A DNA stretch of 64,000 nt from Rhodopseudomonas sp. P2A-2r (GCF_026015985.1 NZ_CP110389.1:2884001-2948000); one strand, 5' to 3'; numbered from the stretch's first letter, positions 52,989-62,838 are shown. Program-made: numbers and translations. Notes: generated from the letters alone by a model not told the origin.

Positions 52989-54377
52989 ATGACAGCGGAC
53001 AAGATGGATAAGCGGTCGCCGACGCGGCGCTCGGTTGTAGCAGCGGCACTGCTGGCCATCGGTGCGACGGCTGTCGCGCCGTCGGCACGCGCATCCGACA
53101 GCTATCCGACCAAGATGATCCGACTGCTGGTGCCGTTTCCGGCGGGCAGCGCCACCGATGTGGAAGCACGCTTTCTTGCCGATAAGGTCGGCGCGGTGCT
53201 CGGCCAGAAAATCCTCGTCGACAACAAGCCGGGCGCCAACGCCAATATCGGCGCCGCGGAAGTCGCACGCGCGCCCGGCGACGGCTACACGCTCTATCTT
53301 GCGACCAACTCGACGCATTCGGCCAATGTGCATCTCTACAACAAGATGCCGTTCGACCCGGTGGCCGACTTCACGCCGATCGCGCGCCTGACGCGCAATC
53401 CGCTGGTCATGGTCGTGGCGAAGGATTTCCCGGCGAGCGACCTCAAGACGTTCATCGCCTATGCCAAGGCCAACCCCGGCAAGCTGAGCTACGGCTCGGG
53501 CAATACCGGCAGCATGGCGGCGGCGCAGCTCGTCAAGTCGATGGCGGGCATTGACGCCGTGCGCGTTTCCTATCCGGGCACGCCGCAAGCCATCACCGAT
53601 CTGCTCGGCGGCCGCATCGAATTCGTCATCACCGACGTGGCGGTGACCCGCGAATTCATCAACCAGGGCAGCCTGCGTGCACTCGGCGTCACGACTCTTG
53701 CCAAGGTTGCCTCGCTGCCCGAGGTGCCACCGATGGCCGAGGTCGGTCTGCCCGGCTACGACTTTGCCGCGTGGAGCGGCTTGTTCGGACCGAAGAACGT
53801 CCCGGCCGACGTCGTCGAAAAGCTCAACAAGGCTTTCCTCCAGGTGATGGCCACCGATGAGGCCGAGAAGTTCTTTGCCGGTATCGGCCTCGAGCCCGAT
53901 ACCAGCACGCCGCAAGGCCTTGCCGATCACGTCACCAAGCAGACCGAGCTATGGGGCCGCATCATCAAGGAATCCGGCCTTGAAAAATCTGACGACGACG
54001 TGGCCGCGGCCTTCGCGCGGCTTCCGGCCCTGCTCGACGGCGACGCCGCGCTGATCCAGCGCGGGCGTTTCCTCGATGTCGATTGTCTGCTCGGATCGAC
54101 CGAGCAGGCGTTTCACGTCGCTATCCACGCCGGGCGCATCGTCGACATGGCGCCGGCGCCAGTGTTGATGCGCTCCTGGACGTTCGGCTACCGGGCCACG
54201 CCCGCGGCATGGACCGCGTTCTGGCAACCGATGCCGAAGGCCGGATGGCACGATCTGCTTTCGCTGACCAAGCGCGGTGTGGCCACGCTCGACGGCGATA
54301 TCCGACCTTTCATGACCAACCTGCAATATTTCAAGGACCTGTTGGCTCTGCCGCGCGGGACGGGAGGCGCGGCATGA
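52989..54377 (+). CDS. TTT-type (Bug) solute-binding protein fused to an SCP2-like C-terminal domain
   Basis: 462 residues from ATG 52989, behind GGGAGAGAG. A Tat-like signal (TRRSVVAAALLAIGATAVAP) is followed by the Bug/TctC fold: IRLLVPFPAGSATDVEARFL, NKPGANANIGAAEVARAPGD, GSGNTGSMAAAQLV and LPGYDFAAWSGLFGPKNVPA. That fold normally ends about residue 338 (IIKESGLEKS). Here it runs straight into 125 extra residues (DDDVAAAFARLPALLDGD to MTNLQYFKDLLALP) resembling an SCP2-like lipid or acyl-binding domain. A small deletion may have fused two genes. No permease genes (tctAB) are present. Overlaps the next gene by ATGA. Confidence 0.8.
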   Translation: MTADKMDKRSPTRRSVVAAALLAIGATAVAPSARASDSYPTKMIRLLVPFPAGSATDVEARFLADKVGAVLGQKILVDNKPGANANIGAAEVARAPGDGYTLYLATNSTHSANVHLYNKMPFDPVADFTPIARLTRNPLVMVVAKDFPASDLKTFIAYAKANPGKLSYGSGNTGSMAAAQLVKSMAGIDAVRVSYPGTPQAITDLLGGRIEFVITDVAVTREFINQGSLRALGVTTLAKVASLPEVPPMAEVGLPGYDFAAWSGLFGPKNVPADVVEKLNKAFLQVMATDEAEKFFAGIGLEPDTSTPQGLADHVTKQTELWGRIIKESGLEKSDDDVAAAFARLPALLDGDAALIQRGRFLDVDCLLGSTEQAFHVAIHAGRIVDMAPAPVLMRSWTFGYRATPAAWTAFWQPMPKAGWHDLLSLTKRGVATLDGDIRPFMTNLQYFKDLLALPRGTGGAA

Positions 54378-55231
54378 CAGCTTACATTGAGCCGATGATC
54401 GGCCGCTACGTGCATGTCGATATCGACGGCATCACTCACCGAATCTATTTCGAGGAAGCCGGGCAGGGTATTCCGCTCGTCTGCCTGCACACCGCGGGCT
54501 CCGACGGGCGGCAGTGGCGCTATCTGCTCGCCGATCCCGAATTTACCAAACACTATCGAATCATCGCCTTCGACATGCCCTGGCACGGCAAGTCGAATCC
54601 GCCTGAGGCATGGGATGGCAGTGAATATCAGCTGACCACGGCGCGCTACACCGACACCATTCGTGCATTCTGCGCCGCGCTGGCGCTCGACAGACCGGTG
54701 GTCATGGGATGCTCGATCGGCGGCCGCATTGTGCTTAATCTCGCCATCGATCATGCCAGCGAATTCAGCGCGCTGATCGGTCTGGAAGCCGCGGATTTCC
54801 AGGCGCCGTGGTACGACACCGCCTGGCTGAACCGTCCGGACATTCACGGCGGCGAGGTTTGCGCGGCGCTGGTCTCCGGCCTGGTCGCGCCGCAAAGTCC
54901 GGCGGCGGCCCGGATGGAAACGCTGTGGGCCTACAAACAGGGCGGCCCCGGCGTGTTCAAGGGCGATCTTTATTTCTATCGCGTCGATGGCGACCTGCGC
55001 GGCCGCACCAACGCGATCGATACGAAGATCTGTCCGTTGTATCTGCTCACCGGCGAATACGATTTCTCCTGCATGCCGGAGGATACCGTGCGCACGGCCG
55101 AAAGCATTGACGGCGCGGACGTGACCATCATGGAGCAACTCGGCCATTTCCCGATGAGCGAAAATCCCGTGCAGTTCAGGCGCTACATCGCGCCGGTCCT
55201 CGCAGAGATCCTACAACAAAAAGCAACCTGA
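54374..55231 (+). CDS. Alpha/beta hydrolase
   Basis: 285 residues. IPLVCLHTAGSDGRQWRYLL (oxyanion loop), FDMPWHGKSNPPEAW, nucleophile elbow MGCSIGGRIVLNLA with the serine, LLTGEYDFSCMPED with the acid, and LGHFPMSENP with the histidine complete the triad. The G-C-S-I-G elbow is typical of carboxylester or C-C bond hydrolases. Its ATG overlaps the fused binding-protein gene, and an ABC-type binding protein follows 13 bp later, so it probably processes the imported compound. Confidence 0.88.
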   Translation: MTAYIEPMIGRYVHVDIDGITHRIYFEEAGQGIPLVCLHTAGSDGRQWRYLLADPEFTKHYRIIAFDMPWHGKSNPPEAWDGSEYQLTTARYTDTIRAFCAALALDRPVVMGCSIGGRIVLNLAIDHASEFSALIGLEAADFQAPWYDTAWLNRPDIHGGEVCAALVSGLVAPQSPAAARMETLWAYKQGGPGVFKGDLYFYRVDGDLRGRTNAIDTKICPLYLLTGEYDFSCMPEDTVRTAESIDGADVTIMEQLGHFPMSENPVQFRRYIAPVLAEILQQKAT

Positions 55232-55244
55232 GGAGGAGCATCAC

Positions 55245-56456
55245 ATGACGATCAAGGCATTTACGACAAGTCTCTATCTATCCGCTGCACTGCTGCTGTC
55301 GGTGCAAATCGCCGGCGCCGCCGAGACGATCAAGATCGGCGTCCTGAACGACCAATCCGGCGTGTTCGCAGACAACGGCGGCCCGGGTTCGGTGGCTGCC
55401 GCAAAGCTCGCGGCGGAAGATTTCGGCGGCGAGTTGCTCGGGCAAAAGATCGAGGTGATCTCGGCCGATCACCAGAACAAGGCGGACATCGCGGCATCCA
55501 CTGCGCGCCGCTGGTTCGACACCGAAGGCGTCGACATGATCGCCGACGGCGCGGCATCGTCCGCCGGCTTCGCCATCCTCGAAGTCGCCCGCCAGAAGAA
55601 CAAGATCTTCACCATCAGCGGCCCCGGCTCGTCGGACTTCACCGGCAAGTCCTGTTCGCCGATCTCGTTCCACTTTAATTACGACACCTACGCGCTGTCG
55701 AAGCTGACCAGCGAAGCGGTGACCAAGGCCGGAGGCCCGACCTGGTATTTCATCTCGGCGGACTACGCCTTCGGCCATGCACTGCAGCGCGACGCCACCA
55801 AGTTCATCGAGGCGGCCGGCGGCAAGGTGATCGGCTCGGCCGCGCATCCGCTGGGCACGACCGACATGGCGTCATTCCTGCTGCAGGCGCAGGGCTCGAA
55901 GGCCAAGGTGGTGGGACTTGCCACCTCCGGTGCGGACGTGCAGACCGCCATCAAGCAGGCCGGCGAATTCGGCATCGTCGAAAGCGGGCAGCAGCTCGCC
56001 GGTCTTCTGGTCTTCATTACCGACGTCAATGCGCTCGGCCTCAAGGCGACCCAGGGGTTGCAGGTGACGACCTCGTTCTATTGGGATCTCAACGATGAGA
56101 CCCGTGCCTGGACCAAGCGTTACCTGGCGCTGACTGGCGGCAAGGTGCCGAGCATGGTGCAGGCCGGCGTCTATAGCGGCGTACATCACTATCTTGCGGC
56201 GGTGAAGGCCGCCGGCACCAAGGACCCCGCCATCGTTGCCCAGAAGATGCACGAAATGAAGGTCAACGACATGTACAACAAGGATGTCGTCGTGCGTCCC
56301 GACGGGCGCGTGCTGCACACCATGTATCTGGTGCAGGTGAAGAAGCCCGAAGAGTCGAAATACAAATTTGACTACTATAAGGTGATCACGACCTCGCCGG
56401 GCGAACAGGCATTCCGGCCGATGAGCGAAGGCGGGTGCCCGCTGGCGAAGGGCTGA
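55245..56456 (+). CDS. ABC-type solute-binding protein (branched-chain amino-acid/urea family)
   Basis: 403 residues from ATG 55245, behind GAGGAGG. A signal peptide (MTIKAFTTSLYLSAALLLSV, cut near AGA) is followed by the Peripla_BP_6 fold: IKIGVLNDQSGVFADNGGPG, ADHQNKADIAASTARRWFD, SFHFNYDTYALSKLTSEAV and WYFISADYAFGHALQRDATK. C-terminal lobe ends GRVLHTMYLVQVKKPEESKY. Substrates of this family include branched amino acids and aromatic or aliphatic carboxylates. No ABC permease or ATPase genes occur in the window. A hairpin follows the gene. Confidence 0.88.
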   Translation: MTIKAFTTSLYLSAALLLSVQIAGAAETIKIGVLNDQSGVFADNGGPGSVAAAKLAAEDFGGELLGQKIEVISADHQNKADIAASTARRWFDTEGVDMIADGAASSAGFAILEVARQKNKIFTISGPGSSDFTGKSCSPISFHFNYDTYALSKLTSEAVTKAGGPTWYFISADYAFGHALQRDATKFIEAAGGKVIGSAAHPLGTTDMASFLLQAQGSKAKVVGLATSGADVQTAIKQAGEFGIVESGQQLAGLLVFITDVNALGLKATQGLQVTTSFYWDLNDETRAWTKRYLALTGGKVPSMVQAGVYSGVHHYLAAVKAAGTKDPAIVAQKMHEMKVNDMYNKDVVVRPDGRVLHTMYLVQVKKPEESKYKFDYYKVITTSPGEQAFRPMSEGGCPLAKG

Positions 56457-56470
56457 GCCGCCGCAAGATC

Positions 56471-56495
56471 GCGGGCGCAGCCCGGCTGCGCCCGC
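56471..56495 (+). terminator. Hairpin after the ABC binding-protein gene
   Basis: 10-bp stem GCGGGCGCAG / CTGCGCCCGC with a CCCGG loop, 15 bp after the stop, followed by TTCTC. It may reduce but not stop transcription into the next gene. Confidence 0.55.
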
Positions 56496-56529
56496 TTCTC
56501 AATTGAACTTGGAATAGAAGGAATACGGC

Positions 56530-57417
56530 ATGACGAATGCCATTGGTTTTATCGGTCTGGGCGTCATGGGCGAGCCGATGTGCCGCAATCTGGCACGCAA
56601 GTCGGGCCTGCCGGTCTACGGCTTCGACCGCGCCGATGCGCCGCTCGAACGGCTGGCGGAGGCCGGCGTCAAGCGCGCGGCAACGCTCGCCGAGCTGGCA
56701 AACAGCTGCGACGTGATCTTTATGGCGCTGCCGAGCGGCAAGCATGTTGCCGCGGTATGTGACGGCGACGATGGGCTGGTCGCCCATGCGCAGGCGCGCC
56801 ACACCATTGTCGATCTCGGCACCTCGCCGGTGGAAGCCAGCCGCGAACTCGCCAAGCGGTTCGCTGCCAAAGGTGCGGCCTATGCCGATGCGCCGATCGC
56901 GCGGACCCGGCAGGCTGCGGAAGAGGGCACGCTGAGCGTGATGGTCGGCGCCGATGCGGCGATCTTCGCGAAATTGCAGCCGCTGATCGCGACCTTCGCC
57001 ACCGACATCACTCATTGTGGCGCTGTCGGCGCCGGGCAGGTGGTCAAGATCCTCAACAACATGGTGCTGATGGAAACCGTCGTCGCGCTGGGCGAGGCGC
57101 TGGAAACGGCGAGGCGCGCCGGGCTCGATCCCAAAGTGGTCTTCGAGACGCTTGCCAAGGGGTCCGCCGACAGCTTTGCCCTGCGCAATCACGGCATGAA
57201 GGCGATGTTGCCGGACACCTTCCCGGAACGTGCCTTCTCGACCGAATATGCCCGCAAGGATATCAGCTACGCGCTCGATCTCGCCAAGTCCGTCGACATC
57301 AGGTTGCAGGGAGCGGAACTCGCCGACAAGTTGCTCGGCGAGGCGATTGACGCCGGGCATGGCGATCTCTACTGGCCAGTACTGGCGCGCGTGATCAAGG
57401 CGTCGCACACGGCCTGA
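56530..57417 (+). CDS. Beta-hydroxyacid dehydrogenase (3-hydroxyisobutyrate dehydrogenase family)
   Basis: 295 residues. The NAD(P)-binding motif IGFIGLGVMGEPMCRNLA opens the protein; DVIFMALPSGKHVAAV and DLGTSPVEASRELAKRFA (cofactor and substrate loop) follow, then ADAPIARTRQAAEEGTLSVM. Catalytic lysine lies in AGQVVKILNNMVLMETV. The C-terminal all-helical domain has NHGMKAMLPDTFPERAF and TEYARKDISYAL. Oxidises a beta-hydroxyacid to its semialdehyde, which the aldehyde dehydrogenase at 51.4 kb could take further. The IclR gene starts 9 bp later. Confidence 0.88.
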   Translation: MTNAIGFIGLGVMGEPMCRNLARKSGLPVYGFDRADAPLERLAEAGVKRAATLAELANSCDVIFMALPSGKHVAAVCDGDDGLVAHAQARHTIVDLGTSPVEASRELAKRFAAKGAAYADAPIARTRQAAEEGTLSVMVGADAAIFAKLQPLIATFATDITHCGAVGAGQVVKILNNMVLMETVVALGEALETARRAGLDPKVVFETLAKGSADSFALRNHGMKAMLPDTFPERAFSTEYARKDISYALDLAKSVDIRLQGAELADKLLGEAIDAGHGDLYWPVLARVIKASHTA

Positions 57418-57426
57418 CGGATACCC

Positions 57427-58179
57427 ATGAAGAAGCCCGCGCCCTCACAAGTGAAGCCCCAGCCGGCCGTTCGCGACGCCGGCGAGGGCGTGGCTGCGGT
57501 CGAGCGGGCACTGTCGATCGTGGCTGCGCTGGAAAGCGCCGACCAAACGATGACGTTGGCCGAACTGGCGGTGCGCACCGGCTTTTACAAGAGCACGATC
57601 CTGCGGCTGCTGGGATCACTGATCGCGAACGGCTATGTCACGCGGCTGCCTGACGGCAGCTACGACCTCGGGCCGGCGGCGTTCCGCCTTGGTGCAGCCT
57701 TCTCCCGCAAGAATGCGCTCGGGCATCACGTGGTGCCCGCGTTGCAGGAACTGGTCGATCGCGGCACCGAGAGCGCATCGTTCCATGTCCGGCAGGATGC
57801 CGATAACCGCCTCTGCCTGTACCGGGTCAATTCGCGCCATGCGACGCTCGATCGCGTCGAGGCCGGTCAGAGTTACGCGCTGCTGCGCGGTGCGGCCGGG
57901 CATATCATTCTGGCTTATGCCGGTAGCACCGGCCCACGTTACGACGCCATTCGCCGGGTCGGGTCGGATGTGTCGCTGGGCGAGCGCGATCCGAGCTGCG
58001 CGGCGGTGGCGGCGCCGGTGTTCGGCCCGCGCGGCATGCTAATCGGGGTGATCTCGCTGTCGGGGCCGCGCGAACGCTTCGGCGAAGCGGAGATCGCCGA
58101 AATGAAACGCGTGCTTGGCCCGGTGGCGCAGGCGCTCACGGTCAACCTCGGTGGAGAGTGGCCAGCCTATCGCGGCTGA
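57427..58179 (+). CDS. IclR-family regulator of the catabolic cluster
   Basis: 250 residues. Winged helix-turn-helix in VERALSIVAALESADQTMTL and KSTILRLLGSLIANGYVTRL; effector domain with ASFHVRQDADNRLCLYRVNS and RDPSCAAVAAPVFGPRGMLI. It lies between the hydroxyacid dehydrogenase and the TcuA-like gene, so it probably controls this cluster in response to the carboxylate substrate. Shorter N-terminus than the IclR protein at 6.1 kb, and not closely related to it. Confidence 0.88.
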   Translation: MKKPAPSQVKPQPAVRDAGEGVAAVERALSIVAALESADQTMTLAELAVRTGFYKSTILRLLGSLIANGYVTRLPDGSYDLGPAAFRLGAAFSRKNALGHHVVPALQELVDRGTESASFHVRQDADNRLCLYRVNSRHATLDRVEAGQSYALLRGAAGHIILAYAGSTGPRYDAIRRVGSDVSLGERDPSCAAVAAPVFGPRGMLIGVISLSGPRERFGEAEIAEMKRVLGPVAQALTVNLGGEWPAYRG

Positions 58180-58223
58180 CTGCATTGCTGACGATGGCAC
58201 ATTGCGAAGGGACTTCCTGATCC

Positions 58224-59672
58224 ATGGCAACAATCTCTGCACAGCCCGACGTGCTGGTGATCGGCGGCGGCAACGCGGCGCTGTGTTCGGCACTGATGGC
58301 GCGCGAGGCCGGCGCCTCGGTGCTGATGCTGGAATCGGCGCCGAAGGAATGGCGCGGTGGCAATTCCATGCATGTGCGCAACCTGCGCTGCATGCATGAC
58401 GAACCGCAGGACGTGCTGATCGAGGCCTATCCCGAAGAGGAATTCTGGCAGGATCTCCTGAAGGTCACCGGCGGCCTCACGGACGAGCCGCTGGCGCGGA
58501 TGGTCATCCGCCATTCGTCGCGCTGCCGGCCGTGGATGCGCAAGCATGGCGTGCATTTCCAGCCACCTCTGTCCGGTGCACTGCATGTGGCGAGGACCAA
58601 TGCGTTCTTCATGGGCGGCGGCAAGGCGCTGGTGAATGCGTATTATCGCAGCGCCGAAGCGCTTGGCGTGCAGATCCGTTACGATTCGCCGGTGAAGAGT
58701 CTTGAAGTGAAGGACGGCCGCTTCATCGCCGCCATCACCGAGGCCGGCGAGCGCATCGAGGCCAAGAGCTGCGTGCTCGGCTGCGGCGGCTTTGAGTCCA
58801 ATCTGGAATGGCAGCGCGAGGCCTGGGGCCAGAACGAGCGTGGCGAATGGACCGCGGAGAATTTCCTGATCCGCGGCACCCGCTTCAATCAGGGCGTCCT
58901 GCTGAAGTTCATGATCGACGCAGGCGCGGAAACCATCGGCGATCCCACCCAGGCGCACTGTGTCGCCATCGATGCCCGCGCGCCCCTGTACGACGGCGGC
59001 ATCTGCACGCGGATCGATTGCGTGTCGCTTGGCGTCGTCGTCAATCGCGACGCCGAACGCTTCTATGACGAAGGCGAAGACTTCTGGCCGAAGCGCTATG
59101 CGATCTGGGGCCGTCTGGTGGCACAGCAGCCCGGCCAGACGGCGTGGTCGATCATCGATCAGAAAGCCATCGGCCGCTTCATGCCGCCGGTGTTCGACGG
59201 CACCACGGCCAACACGCTGGAGGAGCTTGCGGTCAAGATCGGCGTCGATCCCGCGACCTTTGTCGCGACATTGGCCGCTTACAATTCAGCTTGCCGGCCC
59301 GGCACTTTCGATCACACCGCGCTCGATGATTGCCGCACCGAGGGGCTGACACCGGCCAAGACCCATTGGGCCCGGGTGATCGATACCGCACCGTTTTATG
59401 CCTATCCGCTCAGGCCCGGCATCACCTTCACCTATCTGGGCATGAAGACCGATGCCACCGCCGCCTGCCGGTTCGGCAACGCGCCGAGCGACAACCTGTT
59501 TGCCGCCGGCGAGATGGTTGCCGGCAATGTGCTCGGCAAGGGCTACACCGCCGGCGTCGGCATGAGCATCGGCACCGCCTTCGGCCGCATCGCCGGCGTC
59601 AACGCCGCCGCCAGCGCCGGCCATCGCCACCCCACATTCCACGAGGAGTTCAGCTATGCCGCCGGTCACTGA
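58224..59672 (+). CDS. tcuA: FAD-dependent tricarballylate dehydrogenase-like protein (TcuA)
   Basis: 482 residues. FAD-binding motif [20 protein letters not shown] and [13 protein letters not shown] near the N-terminus; [14 protein letters not shown] and the fumarate-reductase-like domain follow. The C-terminal FAD block [20 protein letters not shown] is typical of TcuA/fumarate reductase-type flavoproteins. In Salmonella TcuA oxidises tricarballylate to cis-aconitate and passes electrons to TcuB. The exact substrate here is not known. Overlaps tcuB by 17 bp. Confidence 0.88.
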   Translation: MATISAQPDVLVIGGGNAALCSALMAREAGASVLMLESAPKEWRGGNSMHVRNLRCMHDEPQDVLIEAYPEEEFWQDLLKVTGGLTDEPLARMVIRHSSRCRPWMRKHGVHFQPPLSGALHVARTNAFFMGGGKALVNAYYRSAEALGVQIRYDSPVKSLEVKDGRFIAAITEAGERIEAKSCVLGCGGFESNLEWQREAWGQNERGEWTAENFLIRGTRFNQGVLLKFMIDAGAETIGDPTQAHCVAIDARAPLYDGGICTRIDCVSLGVVVNRDAERFYDEGEDFWPKRYAIWGRLVAQQPGQTAWSIIDQKAIGRFMPPVFDGTTANTLEELAVKIGVDPATFVATLAAYNSACRPGTFDHTALDDCRTEGLTPAKTHWARVIDTAPFYAYPLRPGITFTYLGMKTDATAACRFGNAPSDNLFAAGEMVAGNVLGKGYTAGVGMSIGTAFGRIAGVNAAASAGHRHPTFHEEFSYAAGH

Positions 59673-60879
59673 GTTGGTCGCGCCCGTCGCCGGCGGCGCC
59701 TGCGAGGGCGGCGTCAACTTCGCCGTAGCAATGACGGCCGGCGAGGCCGAGGTCGCGCGGATCATGCAGATCTGCAATGCCTGCCGCTATTGCGAGGGAT
59801 TCTGCGCCGTGTTTCCGGCGATGACGCGGCGGCTCGATTTCAATGCCGCCGACACCCATTATCTCGCCAACCTCTGCCACAACTGCGGTTCGTGCCTCTA
59901 TGCGTGCCAATATGCGCCGCCGCACGAATTCGCCGTCAATGTCCCGCAGGCGATGGCCAAATTGCGGGTGCGCACCTATCAGGATTATGCGTGGCCGCGC
60001 GCCTTCGGGGCGCTCTATGAGCGCGCCGGCCTCACCGTCGCTTTCGCACTGTCCGGCGGTCTGGCACTGTTCATGATCCTGGTCATCGCGATGACGGGGC
60101 GGCTGATCCACGAGCCGCTGCAGGGCAATTTCTACGCGATCTTCCCGCATAATTTCCTGGCCGCGCTGTTCGGCATCGTGTTCCTGTTCGCCATCCTGGC
60201 GCTCGGCATCGGCGTCACCAAATTCTGGCGCGAAGTTTCGCCGACCAAGGGTGACCATCCAGCCGATATCGCCGCGGCCGCCAAGGCGCGGATGCCGGCG
60301 ATGGCCGAAGCGGTCACCGACGTCGCGCGATTGCGCTATCTCGGCGGTGGCCATGGCGAGGGCTGCAACGAGAATGACGACGCCTTCTCACTGTGGCGTC
60401 GCCGCTTCCATCAATTCACGCTGTACGGCTTCCTGTTGTGTTTTGCCGCCACCTGCGTGGCGACGCTGTATCACTATCTCTGGAACCTGCATGCGCCCTA
60501 TGCCTTCACCAGCGCGCCGGTCATTCTCGGCTCGCTTGGCGGCATCGGGCTGATCGTCGGGCCGATTGGCCTGCTCTGGCTGAATCTGCAGCGCGATGCG
60601 CTGCGCTCCGATGCCAATCAGAAGGCGATGGACCGCGGCTTCATCATGCTGTTGCTGCTGGTCAGCATCACCGGCTTTGCGCTCCTGCTGCTGCGCGACA
60701 CCGGTGCCATGGCGCTGTGGCTGGCGATTCATTTGGGAACCGTGATGGCGCTGTTCCTGACGCTGCCTTACGGCAAGTTCGCCCACGGCATCTTCCGCTC
60801 CGCCGCGCTGCTCAAGTTCAACATCGAGAAGCGGATGCCGAACAGGATCGGACTGGGGGAGAGTGATCCTTCCCTCTGA
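59656..60879 (+). CDS. tcuB: TcuB-like iron-sulfur membrane protein
   Basis: 407 residues. Two cysteine clusters, [20 protein letters not shown] and [17 protein letters not shown], bind [4Fe-4S] centres. The rest has about six helices ([51 protein letters not shown] and others) with histidines that could bind haem. It re-oxidises TcuA's FADH2 and passes electrons to quinone. Its start lies inside the tcuA end, so the two are coupled. No TcuC-type transporter follows. Confidence 0.88.
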   Translation: MPPVTELVAPVAGGACEGGVNFAVAMTAGEAEVARIMQICNACRYCEGFCAVFPAMTRRLDFNAADTHYLANLCHNCGSCLYACQYAPPHEFAVNVPQAMAKLRVRTYQDYAWPRAFGALYERAGLTVAFALSGGLALFMILVIAMTGRLIHEPLQGNFYAIFPHNFLAALFGIVFLFAILALGIGVTKFWREVSPTKGDHPADIAAAAKARMPAMAEAVTDVARLRYLGGGHGEGCNENDDAFSLWRRRFHQFTLYGFLLCFAATCVATLYHYLWNLHAPYAFTSAPVILGSLGGIGLIVGPIGLLWLNLQRDALRSDANQKAMDRGFIMLLLLVSITGFALLLLRDTGAMALWLAIHLGTVMALFLTLPYGKFAHGIFRSAALLKFNIEKRMPNRIGLGESDPSL

Positions 60880-60982
60880 ACGATGGCTTCTGGCGCATAG
60901 CTGACCGTGAGCGACGTCTAGCGCCAACAGTCAGCGACGACGTGTCTCTCGCGATCGGGGACGGAGGGCGCCATCCGGTGGG

Positions 60983-61180
60983 TCATGCGCGGTCTGCATA
61001 GGACGTCGCCGGCCCCCGACGAAGGCTTGCCCACTCGGTCGCACCGCCTGGCCCCTGCAAGTTCGATCTGATCTCGATCAGCGCGCGCCGTATCCAGGTC
61101 TTGATGGTGTTCACCGGAACGCCATAGCGTTCGGAGAGCCGGTCCCGGCTTTCGCCGTCGAGATAGGCGGCCATCACGAG
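60983..61180 (-). pseudogene. ECF sigma factor, region 4 stub
   Basis: About 64 residues: [40 protein letters not shown] and a short tail. This is sigma region 4 with its helix-turn-helix (recognition helix NTIKTWIRRAL). Region 2 and the linker are missing; the frame stops at the junction with a truncated hemA at about 61185. An inactive stub. Confidence 0.75.
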
Positions 61181-61187
61181 ACCACGC

Positions 61188-62126
61188 TTGGTGCTGCTGG
61201 AGCAGGAACTGGCCAGCCTTCATGGCAAGGAGTCCGCGCTGCTGTTCACCTCGGGCTATGTGTCCAACATGGCCTCGCTGAGCACGCTGGCCTCGCGGAT
61301 GCCTGGTTGCACCATTCTGTCGGACGAACTCAACCACGCCTCCATGATCGAGGGTATCCGGCACAGCCGCTGCGAGACCCGTGTCTTTGCCCATAACGAT
61401 CCGCGCGATCTCGAACGCAAGCTCAGCGATCTCGACCCGCACGCACCAAAGCTGGTCGCCTTCGAGTCGGTTTATTCGACGGACGGCGACATCGCGCCGA
61501 TCGCCGAACTCTGCGATGTGGCGGACGCCCACAACGCCATGACCTATCTGGATGAAGTCCATGGCGTCGGCCTGTACGGACCGAACGGTGGCGGCATCGC
61601 CGACCGCGAAGGGATCAGCCACCGTCTCGCGGTCATCGAGGGCACGCTGGCCAAGGCATTCGGCGTCATTGGAGGTTATGTCGCGGCATCGGCAACGATC
61701 TGCGACTTCATCCGCAGTTTCGCGTCCGGCTTTATCTTCACGACGTCGCTGCCGCCGGCGGTGGCGGCCGGAGCGCTGACCAGCATCCGTCATCTCAGGC
61801 AAAGCGCGGCGGAGCGCGAACGGCATCAGGACCGGGTGGCGCGACTGCGGCGGCGGCTCGATGAGAGCGGTGTCGCTCATCTCGACAACCCCAGCCACAT
61901 CGTGCCGGTCATGGTGGGCGATCCCGTGCTGTGCAAGCAGATCAGCGACGCCCTGATCGACCGCTACGGCATCTACGTGCAGCCGATCAACTATCCCACG
62001 GTGCCGCGCGGCACCGAACGCCTGCGCATTACCCCGTCGCCGCACCACAGCGACGACGATATCGAGCACCTGGTCCAGGCGCTGGTGGCAATCTGGGCCG
62101 AGGTGGGATTGGCCAAGGCGGCGTAA
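61188..62126 (+). pseudogene. hemA: 5-aminolevulinate synthase, N-terminally truncated
   Basis: 312 residues where the family has about 405. It begins [18 protein letters not shown], so roughly the first 100 residues are missing. The rest is complete: [41 protein letters not shown] lysine in [15 protein letters not shown], and [18 protein letters not shown]. The missing part contains glycine- and succinyl-CoA-binding residues, so it is unlikely to be active. It is head-to-head with a sigma-factor stub across a junction near 61185. A second full hemA must exist elsewhere if haem is made. Confidence 0.8.
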
Positions 62127-62142
62127 GCCGTCATGCTGATCG

Positions 62143-62838
62143 TCAGATCGCTGGCCCCCGCCATTCTTCGAGCAGCGCCTGCGCCAGCGGCTGCTGCGCA
62201 TCGGGCAGTCCGCGGTCGCGGGCCGCCTGTTCGAGCGCAGAGGTGGCTTCCAGATGGATGCGGAAATGCGCGGCGTTCTGCGCCACGCCGCCGGCGGATG
62301 GGTCGTTGCCGAACACCACCTGCTGGCAGCGCGGCAGCGAGGTCGAGGTGAAGGCGCGGCACGACAGCGGTCGCACCGCGTAGACCGTGCAGCGGTCGTC
62401 AGTGCCGAGCAGCGGGCAGCGCAGTCGTAATGCCGCCGGATCGGTGGCGGCGCCGAGCGTCGCTGCCGCCTCGGTCAGCCGGGCTTGCAGCGCCTCGCGC
62501 TCCATGGGCGTGAAGGTGGCGTCGATATGCGCCACCATCGACGCGGCGGTGCCGGGCGGCACCTGGACATAGAGATGGCAGCACGGGCTGCAGCCGCTGG
62601 CGCAGGCGAGGGCGGGCTGGTTGGGGATGTGGTCGCGGATCGCGGCGCTGGCGGCATCGGCGATGGCCGTGGCCTCTCGGGCGGCGTCGGCCATGGTCGC
62701 CGCCTGCGCCAGCGTCACCGCCAGCGCCGATCGCAAATTGGCGAAGATCGCCTCGTAGCGGCCGGACAGGTCGCGCATCAGCGCGCCGACCTCGGCGATG
62801 TCGTCGGTGACGAAGGCGATGGCTTGCTGCACGAGCAT
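62143..62838 (-). CDS. YkgJ-family cysteine-cluster protein
   Basis: 231 residues from ATG 62838. The N-terminal half is helical (SALAVTLAQAATMADAAREA). The YkgJ/Fe-S-like cluster follows: LACASGCSPCCHLYVQVPPG, LRCPLLGTDDRCTVYAVRPL and SCRAFTSTSLPRCQ, with eight cysteines that probably bind zinc or iron. The family is sometimes annotated as an Fe-S oxidoreductase; no enzymatic role is established. Convergent with the hemA remnant, 16 bp apart. Confidence 0.82.
   Translation of the reverse strand: MLVQQAIAFVTDDIAEVGALMRDLSGRYEAIFANLRSALAVTLAQAATMADAAREATAIADAASAAIRDHIPNQPALACASGCSPCCHLYVQVPPGTAASMVAHIDATFTPMEREALQARLTEAAATLGAATDPAALRLRCPLLGTDDRCTVYAVRPLSCRAFTSTSLPRCQQVVFGNDPSAGGVAQNAAHFRIHLEATSALEQAARDRGLPDAQQPLAQALLEEWRGPAI

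Noticed and set aside
52572..53930. 452-codon open frame on the minus strand
   Set aside because: Antisense to the TTT-type binding protein and the start of the aldehyde dehydrogenase; no recognisable domain.
60918..62201. 427-codon open frame on the minus strand
   Set aside because: Antisense to the hemA remnant, which has the complete PLP-binding region.
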